This document shows positions 1-8,811 of a stretch of 35,967 bases of DNA, in pieces (position 1 is the stretch's first letter; each line of letters begins with the position of its first letter). A program made the position numbers and the translations under genes. A model generated the notes under the pieces. It saw nothing but the letters and a program-made list of their open reading frames with translations. It was not told the DNA's origin and ran no database searches. This stretch comes from an uncultured Methanobrevibacter sp. (GTDB taxonomy: Archaea; Methanobacteriota; Methanobacteria; Methanobacteriales; Methanobacteriaceae), in assembly GCF_905235195.1 (NCBI RefSeq), contig NZ_CAJOKH010000018.1:1-35967 (forward strand), in the 5' to 3' direction.

Positions 1-315
1 TTATAATGGTATGTTATAACTAATAAATATTATCCCATAAAAAAGCCCCCCCAAGAGGAAAATAAACAATCATAAAGCCCCACTGTTAGTAATTCAACCT
101 CATATACCTTCTGTTTTTTCTTAGAAATTTAATTCCTAAACAGGGTGTCCCTTTATAAAAAAAAATTAGTGACTAACATTTATGGTAATATTAAATATAT
201 AAACCCACCACAAAAGCACAACAAACAAAAACATACCCCCCCTTTTTTATTTATTTTATCTGTTGGTTTTGGTGAAAAATATAATTTAAAAAAAGTTACT
301 TATTAACAGATAAGA
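1..315. other. gene-free AT-rich stretch
   Basis: No credible gene is visible. The stretch contains short C runs near 46-52 and 235-242 and otherwise A/T-rich sequence. A 23-codon hydrophobic mini-ORF on the minus strand (166-234) was considered and not accepted. Confidence 0.5.
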
Positions 316-653
316 TTAAGATTTAGGAAATATATTTAATTTGGTATCTAATCTTTTCCTATTTCTTTCAATATCTGTTATATAGTCTATAATACTAAAT
401 ATAGAATAATTTCTGCAATAATTAATCCACATGATAAGCAAAAAAGTTCACCTTTATTTTCATCATAAACAAATGGTGATTTTTCACATTCACCACATTT
501 ATAATAGAATAATTTTTGAATAGTAAATAAATATGGTTTTTATCATTTATATATTAAATAAAATGGTACTAATCCAGATATTATTGCAACATAACAGATT
601 AAAATACATTTTACCAGATTAACATTAAGTTTCAACCTGTGACACTTTGTCAC
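316..653 (-). pseudogene. remnant of a zinc-ribbon / membrane protein
   Basis: On the minus strand the reading is broken into pieces. Starting from a GTG at 653, about 35 codons encode one hydrophobic segment and end at a stop. In another frame follows a clear zinc ribbon, C-x2-C-x15-C-x2-C, including VYDENKGELFC and CLSCGLII, which resembles the N-terminal zinc ribbon of archaeal transcription factor B. That frame stops at 387, and a third frame continues to a stop at 316 with a charged helix-like tail. No intact start or full TFB core is present, so this is a decayed gene. The TFB-like reading rests only on the cysteine spacing and the residues between; a membrane protein with a zinc ribbon is an equally possible ancestor. 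Confidence 0.35.
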
Positions 654-960
654 GGTTTCATCATTCAACCTTTCCCAATTTGGGAAACTTTGACCTTTTC
701 CTATTTTTAAAAATTACTGTCTTTTTACTGTCTTTTTACTGACATTTTCCAATCCAAATATCACATATATTTCTTCACCACTATAGACCCACTTTTGGCC
801 TTTTTAGTATGTCAAAGTGTCAAAATGTAAGATAGTTTCACACCCACTTCTTATTTATCTCCAAAAACTCCAATTTTAGTTAATTTTAGTCTTTTTTATA
901 TGTGAAAAATGTGAAAAATATAGGATAATTTTATACCCACTTGTTGCCCACTTGCTACAT
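639..960. repeat. cluster of short inverted and direct repeats
   Basis: The stretch has no gene but is unusually structured. GTGAC-N5-GTCAC lies at 639-653. A perfect 8-1-8 palindrome, TTTCCCAATTTGGGAAA, lies at 671-687. An 11-bp unit ACTGTCTTTTT is repeated at 716 and 727, with a partial third copy at 738. Two diverged copies of an approximately 41-bp unit of the form (GTnAAA)2...GATA...ACCCACTT lie near 809-849 and 900-942. ACCCACTT-like words also occur near 787 and 947. Such clusters can be replication or protein-binding sites, but nothing here fixes a function. Confidence 0.4.
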
Positions 961-971
961 TTTTTACTTTT

Positions 972-1573
972 AAAAATAAAATAGATAATTTAATTAATTT
1001 TTATCCATATAATTCTATTATAAGAATATATAAAACTGAAAATTTTAATACTATCATTACATTCTCAACTATTGATTTTGATATAGATGATATGAATAAC
1101 AATATAGAAGAACTAAAGCAATTATATGGAGAAAGATGGAAAATAGAAACAGATTACGACAGATTAAAAAACAAATTATACATCGAAAAATTCAGTGAAA
1201 AGAAGACGAACCCTCATTGAATAACTTCTACAGTCACATATTCCTATTTAATATGCTAATAGGAATAAAACACGATGAGGAACTAAAAATAACACGAAAA
1301 CCAAAAGTAACAGCTAAATACACCTACGAATATCATTCTAATATCAATACACTTATTGGAGAAATTAAAGATTAACTGCCAAGACTTTTAACGGACAATC
1401 AAGATGAAATACAAAAAACTATAAAAGAAATTATGAAATTGGTTCCAAGGAATTAGTAGCAACGAAAATACCTGGACGAACGCACTCAGAAAGAGATAAA
1501 AAAAGAAATTGGAATAAAAAGTGTAAAACAAGCAAAAGTCAAGGATTCTAAAAATTTGAAAACATTAACTTGA
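972..1573 (+). pseudogene. IS4-type transposase, C-terminal fragment, broken
   Basis: The first frame (from about 972 to a stop near 1218) encodes a DDE-transposase C-terminal region with the IS4 YREK signature: YGERWKIETDYDRLK fits Y-x2-R-x3-E-x6-K, followed by a KLYIEKFS stretch that normally continues into the fsG region. The homologous reading then moves to another frame near 1202-1215 (NNFYSHIFLFNMLIGIKHD). That frame carries in-frame stops near 1373 and 1454 before a final stop at 1571-1573. The N-terminal catalytic Asp region is missing and no terminal inverted repeats were identified. This is a dead fragment of an insertion sequence. Confidence 0.75.
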
Positions 1574-1618
1574 TAGTACTGATCATGACCAAAAAATTAT
1601 ATATAAAAGTATGATATT

Positions 1619-1971
1619 ATGATACCTGATGAGTCTTATGAAAATATGAAGTATGGTATAAATGATAGTAATGAAGATTATAAATTAATACCCGTTAATG
1701 TGTTGTTTAATAAATTTGAAATTGAATGTCCTAACTGGTTAAAATCCTATTTTGTAGCCAAAAAGTGATTAGATAGTGAGTATAAATTTGAAAGGGAAGT
1801 TCAATGTTGGTGTTTTTTTTTGGGTCGTCTGCCTCAACATATGTATGATAGATTAGTATTTGATGGTGAATCTCTTACAATACAGTTATTGATCCGTTTG
1901 GAATGCATCATAGTGTTGTTAAAAGTGTTTTCGAGGAAAATCATTATCAGTTAAGGTGGTTCCTATTATGA
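1619..1971 (+). pseudogene. broken ORF of unknown family
   Basis: An ATG at 1619 opens 49 codons (MIPDESYENMKYGINDSN...) that end at TGA 1766-1768. The same frame continues for about 40 codons beyond the stop (EREVQ...LPQHMYDRLVFDGES) until near a T-rich run. A +1 change of frame then gives VIDPFGMHHSVVKSVFEEN and ends at TGA 1969-1971. The continuous protein-like composition across the stop and the shift suggests an ancestral protein of roughly 115 residues. I do not recognise the family. It sits directly after the transposase fragment, in line with a decayed accessory region. Confidence 0.4.
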
Positions 1972-2481
1972 GTATTTAGCTAAAAACTAAACTTAAATAT
2001 CATTTTTATGTTAGATGTTCTCTTTTTTATATTTAAGACATAATACTATTTGAAACTATTATATTTAGTTTAGTCATATTAATATATTAGATTCACCTTA
2101 TATATTAAATTTACTACTTTTAAATTAAAAATAACGGAAAATTAATAGAGAAAAAAATTGTATTGGAATATTTTTTAAAAATTAAAATCACTGAAGTTTT
2201 TGAAAGTGCCTAAAATAATAAAAAAAAAATATAAAATGGAATATTATAGTCTAGGACATTAAAATTTTAAGTCATAAATTGGGTTTTTTATATAAATGTT
2301 TCCAAAATTTTTTCTCCATAACTATATATTTAATTAATAGACCATTTGTTTATAAATTTATATCTAATTTATAATAATACTTAAAATTAATATTATAACC
2401 TTTATTATATTATATATTAAACAAGTATTAAACTATTAATTCTAATAGTACTTTAAAATAATAAATTTAAAAAATTATTAA
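1972..2481. other. gene-free AT-rich stretch
   Basis: Almost pure A/T with no ORF of note. It lies downstream of herA and should contain that gene's transcription end; T-rich tracts on the minus strand would serve. No specific hairpin was singled out. Confidence 0.5.
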
Positions 2482-4041
2482 TTAATAATTACCATCCATC
2501 AATTTAGATTCTTCTAATTGTCTTTCAAGCTCTTTTTCATGATTTTTAACTTCACTATTCCATGCAGCTAAAATATCGATGTCTCCACCTACACTTCTAC
2601 CTTTAAACTCATCTACTTTAACAAGTGTTGGAACTTTAGCCATAAGTCCTAAAACTAGAGCTTCACCAATATTTAATGACGGCAGTTGACTAACTAAATC
2701 ATCTGATAAAGATTCACTAGCCATCTGAACATGACGCTGATCTTTAGGTTCAACTAACCTTAATATAATCATATTATTTGCTTGAGACAATGCATCCGGG
2801 TCAACAGTTTTTGGAGATTGACTAACTAAACATAATCCTAAACCAAATTTACGACCTTCACGAGCAATTCTTCTAACCCAATATTTAGATTTTGTTTCAC
2901 GATCTTTAGGTGCCAAAATATGTGCTTCTTCAAGTACAAAGAATATTGGAAATGAAAGTTTATCTTTATTACCATGAATATAATCTTTACGGCTTTTAAG
3001 TGAAATTCTAAGAATATGTTCTACTAATACTTCAGCAGTCAATTCATCGACTTGCCCTAAATCAAGTACATTTGCCTGTGCTAGTTTAATTTGAGATAAA
3101 ATATTGTTTATATTAGTATTAAAAAGTTTACCGTATTTTTGCTCTAAATCATCTAATTTATTTATTACATCCATTATGGAATTTTTATCCTTAGATGATA
3201 TGGAATTAAAAATAATTTCTTGATTATTATCATATATGGGACCACTTTCTGTTCCATCTCCATACCAATTATTAAGGAATTTTTTAATGATTTGAATAAA
3301 ATTTTGACTAGATGATGTTCCACCCCTAATCTCCTTTTGACTTAGATAGAATGCTTTTCTAAAGTATCTTTCCTGAATATATGAATTAGATTTAATATTA
3401 GCTAATGATTTAAGCTCTGGAAAATCCATATGTAATGGATTTATAACTGGTTTGATAATGTTTACTTTACCGCTTGGAAATTCTGCATTTACATATTCAG
3501 AATGCATATCAAATATAAAAGGACAACCATTTCTCTCAAGAAGTCCATCTATTAACACACTTACTGTATTTGATTTTCCTGCTCCAGTCATAGCAAGTAT
3601 TGCAAGATGACGAGATACCATTTTATTAATATCCAATTTTACTGCAACATTTTCATTTGATATTAAACTACCTAATTTTAAACCATCTTTATTTTTAAAG
3701 ACTTTGTTTAAAATCTCAGGACTAGCAAGTTTTATTTCAGTTGCAGGAGGTGCTGGAGTACGTGGTATTTTTAAATTATCAACATCGCCAAGTATTTTAA
3801 CATTTCCTTTAATATAATAATCATCCCCTTCAATACTTCTTATACGAGATATTGTATCAGGGTCATATATATCCCCATTTAATGAAACACTTCCACGTAC
3901 AAGTGATTCTATCATACCGAGTATTGTTTGATTATTATATTCCATCGTTACATATTCACCCATCTTTGGCATACCTTTAGATATGAAACTTAACTCTGTT
4001 AGTGATGATTCACCTACACTAAGACCAATAATTTTTTCCAT
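2482..4041 (-). CDS. herA: HerA bipolar DNA helicase/translocase
   Basis: HerA is a hexameric FtsK-like ATPase that pumps and unwinds DNA and works with the nuclease NurA to resect broken ends during recombination. The 519-residue protein starts with the beta-barrel HAS-type domain (about 1-90). The RecA-like motor has Walker A MTGAGKSNT at 151-159 and Walker B FFVLEEAH at 367-374. Further motor motifs include an arginine-rich stretch RRIAREGRKFG at 390-400 and SQSP at 407-410. Length is normal for the family. The ATG at 4041 follows a TGGTGAAA ribosome site. It is read from the same strand as nurA about 190 bases upstream, as expected of this conserved pair in archaea. Confidence 0.93.
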   Translation of the reverse strand: MEKIIGLSVGESSLTELSFISKGMPKMGEYVTMEYNNQTILGMIESLVRGSVSLNGDIYDPDTISRIRSIEGDDYYIKGNVKILGDVDNLKIPRTPAPPATEIKLASPEILNKVFKNKDGLKLGSLISNENVAVKLDINKMVSRHLAILAMTGAGKSNTVSVLIDGLLERNGCPFIFDMHSEYVNAEFPSGKVNIIKPVINPLHMDFPELKSLANIKSNSYIQERYFRKAFYLSQKEIRGGTSSSQNFIQIIKKFLNNWYGDGTESGPIYDNNQEIIFNSISSKDKNSIMDVINKLDDLEQKYGKLFNTNINNILSQIKLAQANVLDLGQVDELTAEVLVEHILRISLKSRKDYIHGNKDKLSFPIFFVLEEAHILAPKDRETKSKYWVRRIAREGRKFGLGLCLVSQSPKTVDPDALSQANNMIILRLVEPKDQRHVQMASESLSDDLVSQLPSLNIGEALVLGLMAKVPTLVKVDEFKGRSVGGDIDILAAWNSEVKNHEKELERQLEESKLMDGNY

Positions 4042-4232
4042 ATTTTCACCATAAAGTATAATTTTTAATTTAAGACATGTTTTAATATAAATTTTAATAA
4101 AACTTTTAATTATATTATAGATATTTTTAATTAAATTAACTTAATTTTCTATAATTTTTTTAATTTTTTTGATTATAATACTCATACAAAATATTATTTA
4201 ATTTTTCAATTTAATATTAATAAAAATTTGAA

Positions 4233-5150
4233 TTATTTTAACATTTCCCTGCCTGATTTTTCATATATGCCAATAATAGTTGCAAGTTCTTCAATATTTT
4301 TATTTTTAATAACAACACCATTATGTGCTTTTTTAAGTAAATAAGGATAACCTTCTATTGAATCCCTTTTAATAATAGAAATAATTTCTTCAATCTTTTT
4401 CTTATCTGCCCTATATGGAAGTTCTACTTTTAAAACATTTTTATAATCATCTAGGCGAAGATAAAATATGGTAAATTCAAATAACCTAAAAAAATCATTA
4501 TGTATTGGAAATTCAAACTTCATCTCACTACTGAGATTTTTATAAATTGGATTAGAATAACCTTCTGTTTTGTTTAATCTTTCAAAAATTGACATATCTG
4601 GATAATTACTGTGAAATACATCATTAGAAGTTGATGTTTTAGATATTGCAATAATATTTTCCTTATGTTTTAAAAATTCAAAAATATTTTCCAAATTTTC
4701 TAGAGCCAAATTATGTAAATCCTTATCTTTAGGTATGGGCCTAATTAAATCACCGAATAAAGACCCATCAATTAAAAAGTAATCTGCATCATATGCATTT
4801 AAAGCATTAACTGCATTTTCAATTTCAAAAATACTCATTTTAGCTCTTAATTTATCTGTAAAGAATTTATGATGTTCTGCTGTGTCGAGTTCAACATTTT
4901 CAATTTCCTTCAGTTTATCTCCATCATATATAATAGCATAAGCAGCAACAGCATATAAATTAAATGCTAAAAATTTTCTATGTGAATAACTTCCATCACC
5001 TGCCGCAATTTTATAATTTCCAGTTGATGGTTCAATATATACAAAGTTCCAGTAATCAGCAATATCAATATCTAAGGAATCAAATTTTTCAATTTCTTCA
5101 ATAATTTCTCCTCTTTTTTTAACAGCCTCTTCATATAATGAATTTAACAT
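4233..5150 (-). CDS. nurA: NurA 5'-3' nuclease
   Basis: NurA is an RNase H-fold, Mn-dependent nuclease that forms a dimer on the HerA ring and degrades DNA strands during end resection. The 305-residue protein shows the two family signatures: AAGDGSYS with Asp52 near the N terminus and FLIDGSLFGDL with Asp128, both expected metal ligands. A strong GAGGGGGATAAA ribosome site precedes the ATG. It lies just upstream of herA on the same strand, so the two are probably co-expressed, although the roughly 190-base gap leaves room for a separate herA promoter. Assignment rests on the motifs and the neighbour. Confidence 0.88.
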   Translation of the reverse strand: MLNSLYEEAVKKRGEIIEEIEKFDSLDIDIADYWNFVYIEPSTGNYKIAAGDGSYSHRKFLAFNLYAVAAYAIIYDGDKLKEIENVELDTAEHHKFFTDKLRAKMSIFEIENAVNALNAYDADYFLIDGSLFGDLIRPIPKDKDLHNLALENLENIFEFLKHKENIIAISKTSTSNDVFHSNYPDMSIFERLNKTEGYSNPIYKNLSSEMKFEFPIHNDFFRLFEFTIFYLRLDDYKNVLKVELPYRADKKKIEEIISIIKRDSIEGYPYLLKKAHNGVVIKNKNIEELATIIGIYEKSGREMLK

Positions 5151-5307
5151 TTTATCCCCCTCAAAATCATATTAAAACAGAAAATAATAATTAAAATAAT
5201 AATTAAAAATAGTATATGGGTGTTTTTTCTCACAATTAATAAATGAGAATAATTAACACAATTAATCAACTATAATTATTTAAGTAAATAGTATAATTAT
5301 ATTTAAT

Positions 5308-6057
5308 TTATTCAGATGAGGCTTTTCTAATACCTGCAATGATTTCAGATATTTTTTCTTGAATATTATCTGTTTGTTCTACAACAGTACCAGTTACAAT
5401 TATATCAGCACCTGCTTTAGCTGCAATATATGCACCCTCACCCTCTCTTATACCACCACCAACAATTAACATAACATCAGTAGCAGCTTTAGTATAAGCA
5501 ATCATTTCAGGAGGTATCTGTTTATCGGCACCAGAACCAGCTTCAAGATAAACATATCTCATACCAAAACATTCAGCTGCCATAGCATATGAAGCTGCAA
5601 TTTTTGGTTTGTCACGTGGAAGAAGTTTAGCTTCTCCAACCCAACCAACAGTTCCACCAGGTTCTACTACAAGATAACCCATAGGAATAATATCAATACC
5701 TGATTTTTTAACATTATATGCAGCTAAACTTTGAGCTCCAATAATATAATAGGGATTGCTTGAATTAAGGAAACTCATAAATAAAATAGCATCTGCATAT
5801 CTGCTTACATTTGAAGAATTTCCTGGAAAAATAATAATTGGTATGTCAATATTTTCAGATAATGCTTTACATGTAGAATCTACATCATATTGGTCAACTG
5901 TAGAACCTCCTATTAATATTCCATCACTTCCCGCTTCACTTGCAGCTTTAGCAACTTTTACAGCTTCATCTGGACTTTGTTCATCTGGATCAATTAATGT
6001 TAAATGTAAAACATGATCTTTTCTAATTTCTTTAAATTGTTCTTCAACTATATTCAT
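5308..6057 (-). CDS. geranylgeranylglyceryl phosphate synthase
   Basis: This enzyme joins geranylgeranyl diphosphate to sn-glycerol-1-phosphate, making the first ether bond of archaeal membrane lipids. The 249-residue TIM-barrel protein carries the family's motifs in order: the Mg-binding HLTLIDPDE at 18-26, GILIGGSTVD at 46-55, YLEAGSGA at 170-177, and the phosphate-binding GGGIR at 200-204 and GTVVEQ at 223-228. Length is normal for the archaeal group II enzyme. AAGGGATAATTT precedes the ATG. It is read in the same direction as nurA about 160 bases downstream, but they have no functional link. Confidence 0.95.
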   Translation of the reverse strand: MNIVEEQFKEIRKDHVLHLTLIDPDEQSPDEAVKVAKAASEAGSDGILIGGSTVDQYDVDSTCKALSENIDIPIIIFPGNSSNVSRYADAILFMSFLNSSNPYYIIGAQSLAAYNVKKSGIDIIPMGYLVVEPGGTVGWVGEAKLLPRDKPKIAASYAMAAECFGMRYVYLEAGSGADKQIPPEMIAYTKAATDVMLIVGGGIREGEGAYIAAKAGADIIVTGTVVEQTDNIQEKISEIIAGIRKASSE

Positions 6058-6504
6058 AAATTATCCCTTATATAAAAATGATTAAAAAATTAAAATAAAA
6101 TTAAATATGAATTTTTTAACTAATAATATTATATGGTTATTATTATAAAAAATTTTAGATAATTATGAATATAATATTGAGTTTGTACTTAAACATATAA
6201 GGATAAGTCAAACTCAATTTCTGCTAATTAAGTAAAATTTTACTTTGCATTTTAAAATTGTATTTCAAATATTATTTAGTTTATTATTTAAAATAAAAAA
6301 TTTAAATAAATTTTAAAATAATTTTACTAATTAAAATTATTTAAGAAGTTAAGTTTTAATTAAAAAAATAGAAATTATTAATATTTAAAAAATAGTTAAA
6401 ATAATATATAAAATCCTTAAAAGATTTTAAAATTTATAAAAAGTATTAAAAATAAGTATTATTTATTATATAAATAAATAATTAAATTTGATAGAGGATT
6501 AAAT
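6058..6504. other. intergenic stretch with one strong hairpin
   Basis: About 450 gene-free bases between GGGP synthase and rpl40e, both on the minus strand. It must hold the GGGP synthase promoter and the end of the rpl40e transcript. Apart from the inverted repeat at 6176-6218, listed separately, it is featureless A/T. Confidence 0.5.
6176..6218. other. long perfect inverted repeat (hairpin)
   Basis: ATTGAGTTTG at 6176-6185 pairs perfectly with CAAACTCAAT at 6209-6218. After one bulged base ACTT (6187-6190) pairs with AAGT (6205-6208). This gives a 14-bp stem with a 14-base loop. It is far more stable than the A/T background and is not followed by a clean T run on either strand, so a simple terminator is not assured. 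It could be a transcript-end element of rpl40e, a leader structure of GGGP synthase or part of a small RNA. Confidence 0.5.
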
Positions 6505-6513
6505 CTATCCTCT
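6493..6513 (-). terminator. hairpin overlapping the rpl40e stop codon
   Basis: AGAGGAT (6493-6499) and ATCCTCT (6507-6513) form a 7-bp stem around a 7-base loop, with A/T-rich sequence following on the minus strand. It includes the end of rpl40e. The U tract is weak, so the terminator role is an inference. Confidence 0.35.
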
Positions 6514-6651
6514 AAGTTCTTTAGCTTTAAATCTTAATCCTTTATAACCACATTTTCTACAGTTAGTAGCAGCAGCAGGATTACGAGCACCACATTTTAA
6601 GCAAATTTTTACATTGAAAATTCTTTCTTCAGCTTCTGGGAATTTTGCCAT
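6505..6651 (-). CDS. rpl40e: 50S ribosomal protein L40e
   Basis: A 48-residue basic zinc-ribbon protein of the large ribosomal subunit. It begins [20 protein letters not shown] and has four cysteines in two CxxC pairs: C17, C20, C31 and C34 (CLKC ... CRKC), then the basic tail [14 protein letters not shown]. This length and pattern match the archaeal L40e family, the counterpart of the ribosomal half of eukaryotic ubiquitin-L40. A near-perfect AGGAGGATTAATT ribosome site precedes the ATG, in keeping with high expression. It stands alone, with more than 400 empty bases on each side. Confidence 0.93.
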   Translation of the reverse strand: MAKFPEAEERIFNVKICLKCGARNPAAATNCRKCGYKGLRFKAKELRG

Positions 6652-7057
6652 AATTAATCCTCCTTTATAAAATAAAATTAAATAAAATAATATACCAATT
6701 TAGATTTATGAAATTAATTAGAATATTATAATGAAAATAGTTATTCATTACTATTAATAAATTATATTAATGTAATAGTATTTAAATATTAAGTTTTCTA
6801 ATCTATAAATTAGTATATTTGTGAAAAATTAAAATAATTAAAATTTATAATACTTATTTTAAAAAAATATATTTTTTAATAAATATTTAATGATGAATTT
6901 AACTAAATGAATATTAAATGATTTTTACACAAAGATAATCATTTACAGATTAATTTATCTAAAAAATTAAATATTAAATGATATTTATAAAAAATAATAA
7001 TATTAAGATTAATTTTTAATAATTATACAATATAAAAAGTTTTAATAAAAAATTAAA
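6652..7057. other. gene-free AT-rich stretch
   Basis: No gene seen on either strand. The rpl40e promoter must lie in its left part and the end of the tsr3 transcript in its right part. I could not single out a reliable TATA box in this nearly pure A/T sequence. Confidence 0.45.
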
Positions 7058-7582
7058 TTATTCATTTTGATTATGACTTTCAAGAAAATCATTTTGTATT
7101 TCTACCACTTCACTACTAGTTGCTACTTCACTATAAGCTTCTAGAAGTTCATAGTTTAATTCAATGAAAGTATGACCCCACTTGAATCCGTCCATTAAAT
7201 CATTAGCTTTTTCTTTAAATCCTGCAATATAAAATGTTGCAGCTATAGCTTCAACTGTAGATAAAGTACAGGCTTTACCATAATTAACTGGGTTTGTAGC
7301 AATTAAAAATGGTAATGATCTGTGATATTTAGAAAGCGAAAAAAAAGTAGCAGACTTGTTGACTTTATTCCAAGAACAATCTAGCCCTACAACACCTCTT
7401 TTTTCAATATACTTTCTATCTTCACGTGAAACTGCTTTAGATGAAAAAGGATTAAGAACAATTGCACCTCTTGGAATTTGTCGTAGCTTATATACAATTT
7501 TAGCTTTCTTTTCTTTTTCAAGTTTAATAGCAGTACATTTACGTTTATCACATTCATCTGCATGGAAAATTACTACATCCAT
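7058..7582 (-). CDS. tsr3: Tsr3, 16S rRNA aminocarboxypropyltransferase
   Basis: Tsr3 transfers the 3-amino-3-carboxypropyl group of S-adenosylmethionine to a hypermodified uridine in the small-subunit rRNA decoding region. The 174-residue protein starts MDVVIFHADECDKRKCTAIKL, has the conserved KRGVVGLDCSW segment (about 61-71), and the RSLPFLIATNPVNYGK stretch (about 88-103) followed by LSTVEAIAATFYIAGF. These are typical of the DUF367/Tsr3 family. Length is normal. An AAAAGG ribosome site lies before the ATG. It is separated by about 95 bases from the next upstream gene on the same strand; no functional link is apparent. Confidence 0.9.
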   Translation of the reverse strand: MDVVIFHADECDKRKCTAIKLEKEKKAKIVYKLRQIPRGAIVLNPFSSKAVSREDRKYIEKRGVVGLDCSWNKVNKSATFFSLSKYHRSLPFLIATNPVNYGKACTLSTVEAIAATFYIAGFKEKANDLMDGFKWGHTFIELNYELLEAYSEVATSSEVVEIQNDFLESHNQNE

Positions 7583-7676
7583 ATTAAAACCTTTTAATTG
7601 ATAATTTATTAAAAAATAAATTATCAGACATTATGTTATAAAATTTATAGAAAATAATTTTTTACTAAAAAAAAAA

Positions 7677-8366
7677 TTATCCACTAGCCTCAGCTGCAGA
7701 TTCTTCTGTTAAATTACCTGCTTTATACTGAGCAACATAATCAACTAATTGTTTATAATCACTTGAACTAATACCTAATAAATCATAGATATGAGGTACA
7801 TTTGATGAGTGTTTTAAGTGAACAGATTCTAAATATGGGACAATATGTTCTTTATATAATTTACAATAAGTTGTTCCATCACATTCAACTGTTCTATTTG
7901 AAACTACATATACAAGATAACTTTGATTATTATAAGTAGTAGATAAAATATATACATCTAAAGTTGGATCAGTATTATTAACTGGATTATTTGAATTGAC
8001 TTCTGTTGTAGGTACAGCTTGGGAATAGTAAATGGTCCAGTTTAATCCATTAATTTTTCTAATTTCAGGATCTGGAAGTCCTCCTTGAATCTGCATAACG
8101 TCCAATAAAAAACTTGCATTATCACAGGTAGACATATTATATTCTATTCCATTAGTTTTATCTTTATAACTTTGAGCCCATTTGGAATAATTAGAATTAT
8201 TTGTTTGTGGTTGTTCAATTGCATTACCTACAATTGAACCGCTCATAAAATCATTATTGAATTTAGTAGTAGGACCTGTTGAAAAAGCTCCTAATGCAAA
8301 TGATACAATAAATACTACTGCAATAATAAATACAGCCACTATTATAATTTTCTTTTTGCTATCCAT
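7677..8366 (-). CDS. membrane-anchored extracellular protein, unknown function
   Basis: I do not recognise this 229-residue protein. A Lys-rich start (MDSKKK) is followed by one hydrophobic helix at about 6-26, so the rest should lie outside the cell. The outer part is rich in Asn/Thr/Ser with several N-x-S/T sequons (NMS, NAS, NWT, NQS, NRT, NLT) and has four cysteine positions, including a close pair (TVECDGTTYC). The segment SGSIVGN (42-48) just after the membrane resembles SSIVGN in the divergently read neighbour at 8812. GGGGAAATTTA precedes the ATG. A surface or secreted role is an inference from topology only. Confidence 0.75.
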   Translation of the reverse strand: MDSKKKIIIVAVFIIAVVFIVSFALGAFSTGPTTKFNNDFMSGSIVGNAIEQPQTNNSNYSKWAQSYKDKTNGIEYNMSTCDNASFLLDVMQIQGGLPDPEIRKINGLNWTIYYSQAVPTTEVNSNNPVNNTDPTLDVYILSTTYNNQSYLVYVVSNRTVECDGTTYCKLYKEHIVPYLESVHLKHSSNVPHIYDLLGISSSDYKQLVDYVAQYKAGNLTEESAAEASG

Positions 8367-8811
8367 TAAATTTCCCCATTAAAGTTTTATTTAATCTTAA
8401 ATTGTAATAATTTTCTAAAAAAAATAAAATATAAGTTTTTTTTAAAAAAATATAATCTTATTTAAGAGCTAATTAAATTAATAATAATATAATATATAAT
8501 TTTTATTATAAATAATTCATGTTTTATATTTTAAAAATAGTTTAACTTAGAGTTTACAGTTAAAACTCTATAAAAATATAAAATTTTTAATATTTAAATT
8601 TAAATAATTAATTTAATTAAAGATAATTATATTATAAAATTATTATTTTTAAAAATATAATATAATATTAATATAATTTTGTTTTAAAAAACTATTATAT
8701 TTATAAAAAATTTAATTAATTTAATTAATTTAATTATGAACTATAATAATAGACTAAATTACAGAAAATCTAAAATTTAAATTTATTTTTAATTATTTTT
8801 AAGTTGATATA
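8367..8811. promoter_or_regulatory. divergent promoter region
   Basis: About 445 gene-free bases between two divergently transcribed surface-protein genes, so both promoters lie here. The sequence is A/T with TAATT-rich simple repeats near 8700-8740. TATA-like words are too common in this composition for a specific box to be called. Confidence 0.4.

Noticed and set aside
166-234. 22-residue hydrophobic mini-ORF on the minus strand
   Set aside because: The G run lies almost directly against the ATG, too close for a ribosome site, and the reading is simple T-rich sequence.
5756-6016. plus-strand ORF over the GGGP synthase gene
   Set aside because: It is antisense to a clearly conserved enzyme and shows no protein-like pattern or ribosome site.
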